Shown here piece after piece: positions 1 through 8,628 of a DNA stretch of 64,000 nucleotides (its first letter is position 1; the number at the start of each line of letters is the position of its first letter). The stretch spans positions 372,001 to 436,000 of the forward strand of contig CAVSMD010000002.1 in assembly GCA_963728995.1 (NCBI GenBank), written 5' to 3'. The position numbers were made by a program, and so were the translations under genes. This DNA is from FEN-1219 sp963728995. Lineage in GTDB: Bacteria; Pseudomonadota; Gammaproteobacteria; Steroidobacterales; Rariloculaceae. The notes under the pieces are model-generated. The model was not told where the DNA came from. It saw only the letters and a list, made by a program, of their open reading frames with translations, and ran no database searches.

Positions 1-178
1 TCTCGTGAGCGCAACCCCTCCTTAGCGGGCGCCTGTCGAAGCGAGTCACTCCTGAAGGTGGGTCCTCGGCCGACCGGTCATGGCATCATGTGACCGTGCT
101 GCTTCAGACGACGCTCAACCTCGCTCCGCCTTGCGCTGCCGACCTTGCGGCGCGGGGCAGCTCGACGGGTGGTGGCCG

Positions 179-2020
179 ATGAGCTCGCCCGTGCCACCGC
201 GGCACGAGCGCGGCAGGTTCGAGTGGGCCGCGCTGCGCGACCTGGCACCGCATCTTTGGCCTTCCGGCAACCTCCGCGTTCGCCTGCGCGTCGTGCTCGC
301 GCTGCTGCTGCTCGCGAGCGCAAAGCTGGCCACGGTTTACGTGCCATTGCTGTTCAAGCGTCTCGTCGATCTGTTTGCGACGCCGCAGAACCTGCCGATC
401 GTGCTGCCGATCGGTCTCGTGATCGGCTATGGTGCGTTGCGCGTGGCGGGCATCGCCTTCGCCGAGCTGCGCGACGCGGTATTCGCCAAGGTCGCGCAGC
501 GAGCCATTCGCACGGTGGCGTTGCAGACGTTCCGGCACCTGCATAGCCTCTCGCTCGCGTTCCATCTCGAACGCCAGACCGGCGGGCTTTCGCGAGCGAT
601 CGAGCGCGGCACGAACGGCATCGATACCTTGCTGACGTTCATGCTGTTCAACATCGTGCCGACACTGATCGAGCTCACGCTGGTCTGCGGGCTTCTGTGG
701 GCGTTCTTCGGCATCTGGTACTCCGTGGCCACCCTGATCTGCGTGGCCGGCTATATCGGCTATACGCTGATGGTCACCGAATGGCGGATCAAGTACCGCA
801 AGCAAATGAACGAGACCGATCAGGAGGCGAACACGCGCGCGGTCGATAGCCTGCTGAACTACGAAACCGTCAAATACTTCGGCAACGAGCAGTACGAAGC
901 CAATCGCTTCGACCAGGCACTGGCGCGGTACGAGCATGCCTCGGTCGCGAGCAAAAGCTCGCTGTCGTTATTGAACATCGGTCAGGCGGCGATCATCGGC
1001 ATCGGGCTCGCGGTGCTGATGCTGATGGCGGGGCGAGGCGTGATCGCGGGCCGCCTGAGCGTCGGCGACTTCGTGCTCGTCAACACCTATCTGATCCAGC
1101 TGTACATACCGCTGAACTTCCTCGGCGTCGTTTATCGGCAGATCAAGCAGTCGTTGATCGACATGGAGTCCATGTTTCGCCTGCTCGGTGTCGGCGCCGA
1201 CGTCCAGGATGTGCCGGGGGCTACCCCTCTGCCAGCGGGCCCCGGAGCCGTGGACTTCGATCACGTGAGCTTCGCGTACGACCCCCGTCGCACGATCCTC
1301 CATGACGTCTCGTTCCGGGTCCCGGCGGGGGCCAAGATCGCGATCGTGGGCGCGAGCGGCGCCGGCAAGTCGACGATCTCGCGCCTTCTGTTCCGCTTCT
1401 ACGACGTGACGGCGGGCACGATCCGGATCGACGGCCAAGACATTCGCGAGGTTACCCAGGCGAGCGTACGGGCATCGATCGGCATCGTTCCGCAGGACAC
1501 CGTGCTGTTCAACGACACGATCTACTACAACATCGCTTACGGTCGGCCCGGCGCCTCGCCTTCCGAGGTCGAGGAGGCGGCACGCCTCGCGCGAATTCAC
1601 GATTTCATCATGGCGTCGCCGGATGGTTACCAGACGATGGTCGGCGAGCGCGGCCTGAAGCTCTCCGGCGGGGAGAAGCAACGAGTCGCGATCGCGCGCA
1701 CGATCTTGAAGCACCCGCGCATATTGCTGTTCGACGAGGCCACCTCGGCGCTCGATACGCGCACGGAGCGAGAGATCCAGGCATCGCTGCGAGAAGTGTC
1801 GCGCGGACACACGACGCTGGTGATCGCCCATCGCCTGTCCACGATCGTCGACGCGGACGAGATCATCGTGCTCGCAGACGGGCGTATCGCCGAGCGTGGC
1901 TCACACTCCATCCTGCTGGCGCGCGGCGCACTCTACGCGGCCATGTGGCAGCGCCAGCTCCAGAGCCCCGACGAGCCCGCGTTCGCGAAGCCCGTCGACG
2001 CGTTGCTGTCGGTTCATTGA
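179..2020 (+). CDS. Atm1/ABCB7-type ABC exporter (fused TMD-NBD half transporter)
   Basis: Inner-membrane ABC exporter half of 613 aa with an N-terminal six-helix transmembrane domain and a C-terminal ATPase. The first half contains ETVKYFGNE, a conserved signature of the Atm1/ABCB7/HMT1 class that exports glutathione-linked sulfur or metal conjugates. The nucleotide-binding half has Walker A GASGAGKST (about residues 390-398), the signature LSGGEKQRVAIAR (about 494), Walker B ILLFDEATSALD (about 515) and the switch His in IAHRLST (about 549). The ATG at 179 is preferred to an in-frame ATG at 80, because the extra 33 residues look like non-coding sequence and a GGGTGG stretch precedes 179. 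It is a single gene, convergent with the Nudix gene. The substrate is inferred from the family only. Confidence 0.9.
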   Translation: MSSPVPPRHERGRFEWAALRDLAPHLWPSGNLRVRLRVVLALLLLASAKLATVYVPLLFKRLVDLFATPQNLPIVLPIGLVIGYGALRVAGIAFAELRDAVFAKVAQRAIRTVALQTFRHLHSLSLAFHLERQTGGLSRAIERGTNGIDTLLTFMLFNIVPTLIELTLVCGLLWAFFGIWYSVATLICVAGYIGYTLMVTEWRIKYRKQMNETDQEANTRAVDSLLNYETVKYFGNEQYEANRFDQALARYEHASVASKSSLSLLNIGQAAIIGIGLAVLMLMAGRGVIAGRLSVGDFVLVNTYLIQLYIPLNFLGVVYRQIKQSLIDMESMFRLLGVGADVQDVPGATPLPAGPGAVDFDHVSFAYDPRRTILHDVSFRVPAGAKIAIVGASGAGKSTISRLLFRFYDVTAGTIRIDGQDIREVTQASVRASIGIVPQDTVLFNDTIYYNIAYGRPGASPSEVEEAARLARIHDFIMASPDGYQTMVGERGLKLSGGEKQRVAIARTILKHPRILLFDEATSALDTRTEREIQASLREVSRGHTTLVIAHRLSTIVDADEIIVLADGRIAERGSHSILLARGALYAAMWQRQLQSPDEPAFAKPVDALLSVH

Positions 2021-2051
2021 GCGTATTCGGCCCGCGAGCGGGCGGCGCCCG

Positions 2052-2614
2052 TCAACGCGGACCGTGCAAATACAAGTACCGCCAGAGCGTCGCCGCCACG
2101 AGCGCGTGATCGATCTCGCCGCGGAGCAGCAGGCCCGGCAACTCCGCAACAGGGATCAGCACCGGCTCGGTGTGCTCCGATCCCGTGTTCTGCACCGCCC
2201 GCTCCGGCTCGACGTTGGTCGCGAAGTAGGCATAGAGACGATTCGCGAACAGCGCCGGATTGGGATTCACGACGCCGAGCAGCTCCGCCCGGTGCGCTCG
2301 ATATCCCGTCTCTTCGAGACACTCGCGCAGCGCGGCCTGCGCAGGATCCTCGCCGGGATCCACGAGCCCGGCCGGCACCTCGAGCGTCACGCGCTGCGCG
2401 CCATGACGGTACTGGCGGATGAGCACGGCGCGCCCGTCTTGCGTGATCGGCAGGATCTGGGCCCAGTCGGGCGATTGGATGCGGTGAAACGTGTGGCGCG
2501 TACCGTCGACCGGCGACGCCGCGATCGACCGCTCGACGGAAAAGATCCGACAATCCGCGACCTGCTCGCGCGCGACTTCGCGCCAATCGAGCGCTCGGGG
2601 TCCGACTCGCTCAT
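2052..2614 (-). CDS. Nudix hydrolase, ADP-ribose pyrophosphatase-like; start or frame disturbed
   Basis: Hydrolase of nucleoside diphosphates linked to another moiety, probably an ADP-ribose/sugar type. A complete Nudix box is present: GLVDPGEDPAQAALRECLEE followed by TGY, matching Gx5Ex7REUxEExGU. The frame with homology runs from about 2612 (LDWREVAREQVADCRIF) down to the stop at 2052, and it includes the typical HRIQSPDWAQILPI strand before the box. That frame has no ATG, GTG or TTG until a GTG at 2426, which would remove the whole N-terminal domain. A good ATG at 2614 lies in a neighbouring frame just after the feoB stop. I infer either a one-base deletion near 2560-2610 or a non-standard start. 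The coordinates given assume the ATG at 2614. The gene follows feoB by 6 bases. Confidence 0.75.
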
Positions 2615-2620
2615 GCGCTG

Positions 2621-4801
2621 CTAGGCGCTCCCGAGTTGATAGATCAGCAGCGCACCACCATAACCGAGCGCGGTCATATAACTCCAGGCGAACACCGGCC
2701 AGCGCCAGCTATTCGTCTCGCGCCGAATCACGGCGAGCGTCGCGGCGCACTGCAGGCACCAGGCGTAGAACAGCAGAAGCCCGAGCACCATGGGCAACGT
2801 GAAGACCGGACTGCCGTCCGGATGACGCGCGGCCGTAAGCTGGCCCGCGAGCGTCCGCTCGTCGGCGTTGCCGCCCACGGCATAGATCGTCCCGAGCACG
2901 GCGACCACGACTTCGCGCGCGGGGAACCCGGCGATCACACCCGCCGAGACTCGCCAATCCCAGCCGAGCGGCCGGAACACCGGCTCGACGAGATGCCCGG
3001 CGCGACCGAGCCAGCTCTGCTCGAGATGCTCGGCGGCCGCTTGATTGTCGATCTGCGCATAACGCCGCTCGAGCTCGGCGCCGCCGAGCGTGGCGGCCGC
3101 CGCGGTACGCGCCTGGTCGCGCGCCTGCTCGACGGCGGCCGGCCGCGGGAAATAGGCCAGCGCCCACACCACGACCGCCACCGCGAAAATCACGGTACCC
3201 GCCCGGCGCAGAAACACGCGGACACGGTCGAGCAGCTTCATGCCGACCGTCCGCACGTTCGGCAGGCGAAACTCCGGCAGCGCCAGGATGAACGTCGGCT
3301 TCTCGCCGCGCAGCACGGAGCTGCGTAGCAACAGCGCCGTGGCCACGCCCCCGACGATCCCGATGACGTACAGCCCGAACAGCACGAGCCCCTGGAGATT
3401 GAAGATGCCGACGTCGCGCTCGGGCACGAAAGCCGCAATCAGCAGCGCATACACGGGCAGCCGCGCCGAGCACGTCATGAACGGCGCGGCCAGGATCGTT
3501 GCAATGCGATCGCGGCGGTTCGGAATGACGCGCGTCGCCATGATCGCGGGCACGGCACAGGCGAAGCTCGACAGCAGCGGGATCACGGACTGCCCGGATA
3601 GGCCGACCGAGCGCATGGCGCGGTCGACGAGAAATGCGGCACGGGCCAGATAGCCCGTGTCTTCCATCACGATGATGAATAGAAACAGGATGAGAATCTG
3701 CGGCAGAAAGACGATGACGCTGCCGACGCCGGCGATCGCGCCATCCACGACGAAGCTGTTCACGGCCCCGGGAGGCAGCGCCGCGCCGACGCCGTTGCCG
3801 ATGGCCGTGACACCCGCATCGATGAGGTCCATGAACGGCGTGGCCCACGCGAACACGGCCTGGAAGACGACGGCCATCGTGAGCACGAACAGCGCCGTCG
3901 CCTGCCATGGCCGGTTGATCCACTCGAGCAACGCCTCGGCGCGGCCCGCGACGACCGAGCCCGGCGTCTCAACTTGCGCCAGCGTGGCGCGCACCCACGC
4001 GTAGCGCCGGCGCGCTTCGACCGCGAGCGGCGGCTCGCCGCCGAACAGCTCGCGGCGCGTCGCCTCGAGGTCATCGTGGAATGCATGGGCGGCGCCTTCG
4101 CGCGCGCCGGGGTCGATCAGCAAGCGCTCGACCTCCACGGGATGCATCTGCACGCCGCCGCCGCGCCAGCGCGCCGCGAGTCGTTCCGCCGCGATCCGCA
4201 GGGCGGCCCAATGCTCGACGGGCCGCGGCGCCGGCGTCTCGAGAATTCGACCCAACGCGTCGTTCAAGGCATTGAAGCCGCGCCCCGTGGTTGCCACGAT
4301 CGGGTACACCGGGACGCCGCCGAGCGCCTCCTTGAGACCCTCGTAGTCGATCTGCAACCCCTGGCGCTGCGCTGCGTCCGTCATCGTCAGAGCCACGATC
4401 ATCGGCCGCCCGAGCTCGACGAGCTGTTGCAGCAGGTACAGCCCCTGGTACAAGCGCGTGGCATCGATGACGGCGAGCAGCGCTTCGGGGCGCGGCGTTC
4501 CGAACACTCGGCCAAACAGCACGTCGACCGCGATCTGCTCGTCGGCCGACGTCGCGCTGAGCGAATAAGTTCCCGGAAGATCAATCAGATCCAGAGAGGT
4601 CTTACCGAAGATTCCACGTCCGATGCGCCGCTCGACGGTCACGCCGGGATAGTTGGCGGTGCGCTGCCGTAAGCCCGTCAGGCGGTTGAAGACCGAGCTC
4701 TTGCCGGCATTCGGATTGCCGACGACGGCGACGGTGCCCGCGGCACGCCGATGCACCGTAACGGTCTCGAGCGGGACGACCGTCTCAACCCGCGAGGCCA
4801 T
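2621..4801 (-). CDS. feoB: Ferrous iron transporter FeoB
   Basis: GTP-gated Fe(II) importer of the inner membrane, 726 aa, close to the usual family length. The N-terminal cytosolic G domain has G1 GNPNAGKSS, G2 Thr in YPGVTVERR and G3 DLPGTYSLS. The G4 position reads ALTMTD, with Thr in place of the more common FeoB Asn; the general G4 consensus allows N or T. The C-terminal part has two Gate-type membrane blocks of long hydrophobic helices, including the conserved PCG-like MTCSARLPVYALL segment. The ATG start overlaps the end of feoA by 17 bases, so the two are translationally coupled. Expression probably follows the Fur-type site upstream of feoA. No feoC was seen. Confidence 0.97.
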   Translation of the reverse strand: MASRVETVVPLETVTVHRRAAGTVAVVGNPNAGKSSVFNRLTGLRQRTANYPGVTVERRIGRGIFGKTSLDLIDLPGTYSLSATSADEQIAVDVLFGRVFGTPRPEALLAVIDATRLYQGLYLLQQLVELGRPMIVALTMTDAAQRQGLQIDYEGLKEALGGVPVYPIVATTGRGFNALNDALGRILETPAPRPVEHWAALRIAAERLAARWRGGGVQMHPVEVERLLIDPGAREGAAHAFHDDLEATRRELFGGEPPLAVEARRRYAWVRATLAQVETPGSVVAGRAEALLEWINRPWQATALFVLTMAVVFQAVFAWATPFMDLIDAGVTAIGNGVGAALPPGAVNSFVVDGAIAGVGSVIVFLPQILILFLFIIVMEDTGYLARAAFLVDRAMRSVGLSGQSVIPLLSSFACAVPAIMATRVIPNRRDRIATILAAPFMTCSARLPVYALLIAAFVPERDVGIFNLQGLVLFGLYVIGIVGGVATALLLRSSVLRGEKPTFILALPEFRLPNVRTVGMKLLDRVRVFLRRAGTVIFAVAVVVWALAYFPRPAAVEQARDQARTAAAATLGGAELERRYAQIDNQAAAEHLEQSWLGRAGHLVEPVFRPLGWDWRVSAGVIAGFPAREVVVAVLGTIYAVGGNADERTLAGQLTAARHPDGSPVFTLPMVLGLLLFYAWCLQCAATLAVIRRETNSWRWPVFAWSYMTALGYGGALLIYQLGSA

Positions 4802-5054
4802 TCAGCACCGTGGGGGTCACATGGAAACGCTGCGCCTGGGCCCGCCGCAGCGAGATGGCCGCCCCGTAGATTCGGTACTCCAGGGGATCGCCGCCGAGGG
4901 ACGCACGCAAGAACGTCAGCTCGGCGCCTTCGACGAGGCCGAGCACCATGAGTCGTTGCACCGCAGGATCGGCCGTATCGATCGAGTCGATCTGCACGCG
5001 ATCACCAGGTTTCAGGTCGGACAGTGTCAGGGCCGGGCTCCGCGACGGGTTCAC
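4785..5054 (-). CDS. feoA: Ferrous iron transport protein A
   Basis: Small cytosolic SH3-like protein (89 aa) that supports FeoB. The family core LSDLKPGDRVQID...LMVLGLVEGAELTFLR...DPLEYRIYGAAISLRR is clear. The frame starts with GTG at 5054. A TATAAT hexamer ends only 17 bases upstream, so if that is the -10 box the leader is about 10 bases. The gene overlaps feoB and lies 25 bases downstream of the purA stop, in the same direction. Some of its transcription could therefore come from readthrough of purA. Confidence 0.93.
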   Translation of the reverse strand: MNPSRSPALTLSDLKPGDRVQIDSIDTADPAVQRLMVLGLVEGAELTFLRASLGGDPLEYRIYGAAISLRRAQAQRFHVTPTVLNGLAG

Positions 5055-5058
5055 AAAT

Positions 5059-5077
5059 ACGAATGGTTATTATTATA
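5059..5077 (-). promoter_or_regulatory. Fur-box-like site with TATAAT in front of feoA
   Basis: On the minus strand this reads TATAATAATAACCATTCGT, matching 13 of 19 positions of the classical Fur box GATAATGATAATCATTATC. It stands out as the only AT-rich block in GC-rich surroundings and lies between purA and the feoA start. The first six bases (5077-5072) also form a perfect -10 hexamer, so a bound repressor would occlude the promoter. Iron repression of feoAB is well established in other gammaproteobacteria; assignment to this site is inference. Confidence 0.6.
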
Positions 5078-5079
5078 CC

Positions 5080-6372
5080 CTAGTCGAACGGATGGCGGCG
5101 CATGATCACGGCCTCGCGGCTCGGGCCGGTCGAGATTATGTCAATCGGGACGCCCGCCAATGCCTCGATCCGCTTCAGGTAGTCCTTGGCCTCCCGCGGC
5201 AACGCATCATATGAGGTCACCCCACTCGTCGGCGCCTGCCAGCCGGGGAGGGTCTCATACACCGGCTCGCACTCGCCGAAGCGATCCATCAGCAAGGGCA
5301 ACCCCTCGAGCAGGTGGCCGTCCAGCCGATACCCGATGCAGATCTTGACCTCGGCCACGCCGTCGAGGACATCGAGCTTGGTCAAGCAAAGCCCGGCCAG
5401 GCTGTTCGTGAACACCGTTCGGCGCAGCAGCACGGCATCGAACCAGCCGCACCGCCGGGGTCGGCCGGTGGTCGAGCCGAACTCGTTGCCGACCTGCCCC
5501 AAATGGCGTCCCATGTCGTCGAGGAGCTCGGTCGGAAACGGACCGGCGCCGACCCGCGTCGTGTAGGCCTTCACGATGCCGAGCACGTAGTCGATCGCCG
5601 CGGGCCCCGCGCCGGTGCCCGCGGCGGCGCCGCCCACCGTGGTGTTCGATGACGTGACGAACGGATAGGTGCCGAGGTCGATGTCGAGCATGGCCCCCTG
5701 GGCGCCCTCGAACAGCACGTTGCGCCCCCGACGGCGCAGATCGCAGAGGACTTCGGTCACGTCGACCACCAGCGGCTTCACGCGCTCGCCGAGTCGAAGC
5801 AGCTCGTCGAGCTCCCGCGCGGGATCGACGCTCTCGAGCTCGAAATAACGCGTCAGCAGGAAATTGTGGAAGTCGAGCAGCCGCCGCAGCTTCTCCTCGA
5901 GCTCGTGCGGCGCAAACAGATCGGACACGCGAATCGCACGCCGCGCAATCTTGTCCTCGTAGGCCGGCCCGATGCCGCGACCGGTGGTGCCGATCGCCCC
6001 TGCGCCGCTCGCTTGCTCCCGCGCGCGATCGAGCAGCGCGTGGGAGGACAAGATCAGCGGACACGCGGGGGAAACGCGCAGGCGCTGCTCCACGGGAACG
6101 CCGCGGGCAATCAGATCGTCCATCTCCTTGCACAGAGCGTCGAGCGACACGACGACACCGTTACCGATCAGACACACGACGTTGTCGCGCAGAATGCCGG
6201 ACGGGATCAGATGCAACACCGTCTTGCGATCGCCGATCACGAGCGTGTGACCCGCGTTGTGTCCGCCCTGGAAGCGCACCACGGCGTCCGCGCGATCGGC
6301 CAGCACATCGACGACGGCTCCCTTGCCCTCGTCGCCCCACTGCGTCCCGATCACTACGACGTTTCGGCCCAC
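5080..6372 (-). CDS. purA: Adenylosuccinate synthetase
   Basis: Catalyses IMP + aspartate + GTP to adenylosuccinate, the first committed step to AMP. The protein has 430 aa, normal for bacterial PurA. The N-terminal GTQWGDEGKG with the catalytic Asp is present, followed by QGGHNAGHT with the catalytic His, IGTTGRGIGPAYEDK and the C-terminal GVPIDIISTGPSR. The start is GTG at 6372, one base beyond the DUF2065 stop. It is the last gene of the long mutL-hfq-hflKC unit, as in Escherichia coli, but here it is followed by feoAB. Confidence 0.98.
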   Translation of the reverse strand: MGRNVVVIGTQWGDEGKGAVVDVLADRADAVVRFQGGHNAGHTLVIGDRKTVLHLIPSGILRDNVVCLIGNGVVVSLDALCKEMDDLIARGVPVEQRLRVSPACPLILSSHALLDRAREQASGAGAIGTTGRGIGPAYEDKIARRAIRVSDLFAPHELEEKLRRLLDFHNFLLTRYFELESVDPARELDELLRLGERVKPLVVDVTEVLCDLRRRGRNVLFEGAQGAMLDIDLGTYPFVTSSNTTVGGAAAGTGAGPAAIDYVLGIVKAYTTRVGAGPFPTELLDDMGRHLGQVGNEFGSTTGRPRRCGWFDAVLLRRTVFTNSLAGLCLTKLDVLDGVAEVKICIGYRLDGHLLEGLPLLMDRFGECEPVYETLPGWQAPTSGVTSYDALPREAKDYLKRIEALAGVPIDIISTGPSREAVIMRRHPFD

Positions 6373-6373
6373 G

Positions 6374-6565
6374 CTACCCTCGTACGCCCAACAACAACGC
6401 CAATCCGACGATGACTGCCGCCAAGCCGAAGAGACGCAGCTGGTTGTCCGGAAGATTGGCGAGCGCGGACAACCCGCGCCGCCATTGCTGCGGAGCGGCG
6501 AAGGGAAACAGCCCCTCGAAGATCAGGTAGAAAGCCAGCCCCGCAAGAAGATCTGCCCAGGCCAA
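6374..6565 (-). CDS. DUF2065 (YjeT family) small inner-membrane protein
   Basis: A 63-aa protein with two hydrophobic helices separated by a short charged loop (QQWRRGLSALANLPDNQLR), typical of the YjeT/DUF2065 family found between hflC and purA in many gammaproteobacteria. The start is TTG at 6565, supported by a GGAGG nine bases upstream (6575-6579 on the opposite strand). The function of the family is unknown. Its position suggests co-expression with the HflKC membrane complex. Confidence 0.85.
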   Translation of the reverse strand: MAWADLLAGLAFYLIFEGLFPFAAPQQWRRGLSALANLPDNQLRLFGLAAVIVGLALLLGVRG

Positions 6566-6604
6566 AGCCTCAAGCCTCCGTCTGAAGTTGCACCTATGCT
6601 TGGT

Positions 6605-7483
6605 TTACTTGGCCGATGCGCCGAGCTGGTTCTGCAAAAACTTGAAGAAGTCGCTGTCGGGCTGGAGCACCAGCACGTCCTGATCGCGTCCGATCGACTG
6701 CCGATAGGCCTGCATGCTGCGATAGAACGCATAGAAAGGCTGGTCCTTCGCGTAGGCGCTGGCATAGATCTCCGCGGCACGCGCATCGCCCGCGCCGCGT
6801 ATTCGCTCCGCGTCGCGGTACGCCTCCGACAGGATTACGGTGCGCTGGCGATCGGCATCCGCGCGAATTCGCTCGAACTCCTCGTCACCCTCGGCGCGCA
6901 GCTGGGAGGCTACCCGCTGGCGCTCCTGCCGCATGCGGTTATAGACCGAGTCGCTGACCTCCTCGGATAGATCGATTCGCTTGACGCGAACATCGACGAC
7001 CTGAATCCCGAGCTCGGGCGTGCGCTCGCGCGTCACTTTCAGCATCTCCTCCATGAGCTCGGACCGCTCGGCCGAGACTACTTCCTGCACGGTGCGTTGG
7101 CTGATCGCGGCCTTGATGCCTTCCTTGATGATGGCCGAGAGTCGGTCGGCAGCCAGATCCTTGTCGCCGCGCACCGAGCGGTAGTACTGGGCCGGATCCA
7201 CGACTCGCCAGGTGACGAAGTAATCGACGATCAGGTTCTTCTTCTCGCCCGTGAGGAATTTCTCTTCCTGGTGCTCGAAATTCATGATCCGATTCGGATA
7301 ACGCGCGACGTTCTGCAAGAACGGTAGTTTGAAGTGCAGACCGGGCTTGTAATCGGCCTTGACGATCTCGCCGAATTGAAACTTCAGGGCATAGTCGCGT
7401 TGATCTACCGTGAATACCGACATGCGCACCACGATCACGACCAGGACGAGCGCAATCAACAGCAGGTTCATGCGTGGACTCAC
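6605..7483 (-). CDS. hflC: HflC, FtsH protease modulator (SPFH domain)
   Basis: Membrane-anchored SPFH-domain protein (292 aa) that forms, with HflK, the periplasmic-facing cage around the FtsH protease. There is one N-terminal transmembrane helix (LLLIALVLVVIVVRM). The SPFH core begins SVFTVDQRDYALKFQFGEI, and the C-terminal half is a long charged helix (residues about 180-250). The start is GTG at 7483; an ATG at 7471 four codons later is an alternative. HflK lies 18 bases upstream. Confidence 0.96.
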   Translation of the reverse strand: MSPRMNLLLIALVLVVIVVRMSVFTVDQRDYALKFQFGEIVKADYKPGLHFKLPFLQNVARYPNRIMNFEHQEEKFLTGEKKNLIVDYFVTWRVVDPAQYYRSVRGDKDLAADRLSAIIKEGIKAAISQRTVQEVVSAERSELMEEMLKVTRERTPELGIQVVDVRVKRIDLSEEVSDSVYNRMRQERQRVASQLRAEGDEEFERIRADADRQRTVILSEAYRDAERIRGAGDARAAEIYASAYAKDQPFYAFYRSMQAYRQSIGRDQDVLVLQPDSDFFKFLQNQLGASAK

Positions 7484-7501
7484 TGCGTTTGCTCCTTGCT
7501 G

Positions 7502-8623
7502 CTACCGCGTTTCGCGCTCGCGCGAACGCGACGTTGCGCTGCTTTGCGGCGCCACGGCCGTGACGCCCGGTGAAGTCTCGACGCGCTCCGGCGTCGAGCG
7601 CCGCTGCATCAGCTGATCGAGCGGCAAATACAGCAGATTGTTGCTGCCGCTCTTCGTGTCGACGAGCACTTTCGCGGACTTGCTGAGAATCGCCTCCACG
7701 GTCTCGAGATACATGCGCTCTCGCGTGACGGCTGGCGCCTTCTGATATTCCGTCAGGATCTGCGTGAACCGGTCGGACTCGCCTTCCGCATTGGCTACGA
7801 CTTGGGAGCGATAGGCCTCGGCCGCCTGCCGGCGCGCGGCCGCCTCGCCGCGGGCACGGGGCAGGATTTCGTTCGAGTAGGACTGGGCCTCGAGTATGCG
7901 GCGTTCGCGATCCTCGCGGGCCTTGATCGAATCCTGCACGCTGCTCTCGACCTCGCGCGGGAAGTTCGCGTCCTGCAGATTGACCTCGTACACCGTGATG
8001 CCCGCGCCATACGAGTCGAGCGTGGCTTGCAGCAGATCCTGGGTCTCGCGCGCGACCTCGGTTCGGCCTTCGGTCAGGATGAAGTCGAGCACGTTGCGGC
8101 CCACGACCTCGCGAATCGCGCTCGCCGTGACGTCCACGAGCGTGTCCTCCGGGTCGTTCATGTTGAACAGGAAGGCTTGCGGGTCGTTGCGCCGAAACTG
8201 CACGATGAGGTCGACGTTCACGATGTTCTCATCACGCGTCAGCATGCTGCCGGAATACGACAGCCGCTCCGTGGCGCCGGTATTGATCTTCTCCACGGTC
8301 TCTATGGGCCAGGGCAGATGCCAATGCGCGCCCGGCTGGGTCAACGCGTGGAACGCGCCGAAGCGCAGCACGACCCCGCGCTGCGCTGCATCGACGCTGT
8401 AGATGCCGGTCGCCGCCCAAACGGCGAGCACGAGCACGGCCGCGCTCGCGAAAAAACCGGAGCTCAAGGGATGCTCCCCCGGAGCACGCCCGCCGCCACG
8501 GCCACCGCGCAGCAAACCCGCCAGCTTGCGCTGCAGGTTGCGCACCATGGCATCGAGATCCGCCGGACCCTTGTCCTTATCGGAACGCCACGGATTGTTC
8601 TTCTCGCCGTCGTCCCAAGCCAT
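7502..8623 (-). CDS. hflK: HflK, FtsH protease modulator (SPFH domain)
   Basis: Partner of HflC in the HflKC-FtsH complex, 373 aa. The N-terminus MAWDDGEKNNPW is the conserved HflK opening, followed by a Gly/Arg-rich cytoplasmic tail, a transmembrane helix at about residues 55-77 and the SPFH domain starting YSVDAAQRGVVLRFG. The C-terminus is a polar tail. The ATG at 8623 is chosen because of the family N-terminus; the open frame continues upstream only as overlap with hflX, whose stop is at 8629. Confidence 0.96.
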   Translation of the reverse strand: MAWDDGEKNNPWRSDKDKGPADLDAMVRNLQRKLAGLLRGGRGGGRAPGEHPLSSGFFASAAVLVLAVWAATGIYSVDAAQRGVVLRFGAFHALTQPGAHWHLPWPIETVEKINTGATERLSYSGSMLTRDENIVNVDLIVQFRRNDPQAFLFNMNDPEDTLVDVTASAIREVVGRNVLDFILTEGRTEVARETQDLLQATLDSYGAGITVYEVNLQDANFPREVESSVQDSIKAREDRERRILEAQSYSNEILPRARGEAAARRQAAEAYRSQVVANAEGESDRFTQILTEYQKAPAVTRERMYLETVEAILSKSAKVLVDTKSGSNNLLYLPLDQLMQRRSTPERVETSPGVTAVAPQSSATSRSRERETR

Positions 8624-8628
8624 CGCTA

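Noticed and set aside
80..178. Upstream ATG at 80 as start of the ABC exporter
   Set aside because: The extra 33 residues are Arg/Ala/Ser-rich without family similarity; the ATG at 179 fits the family N-terminus.
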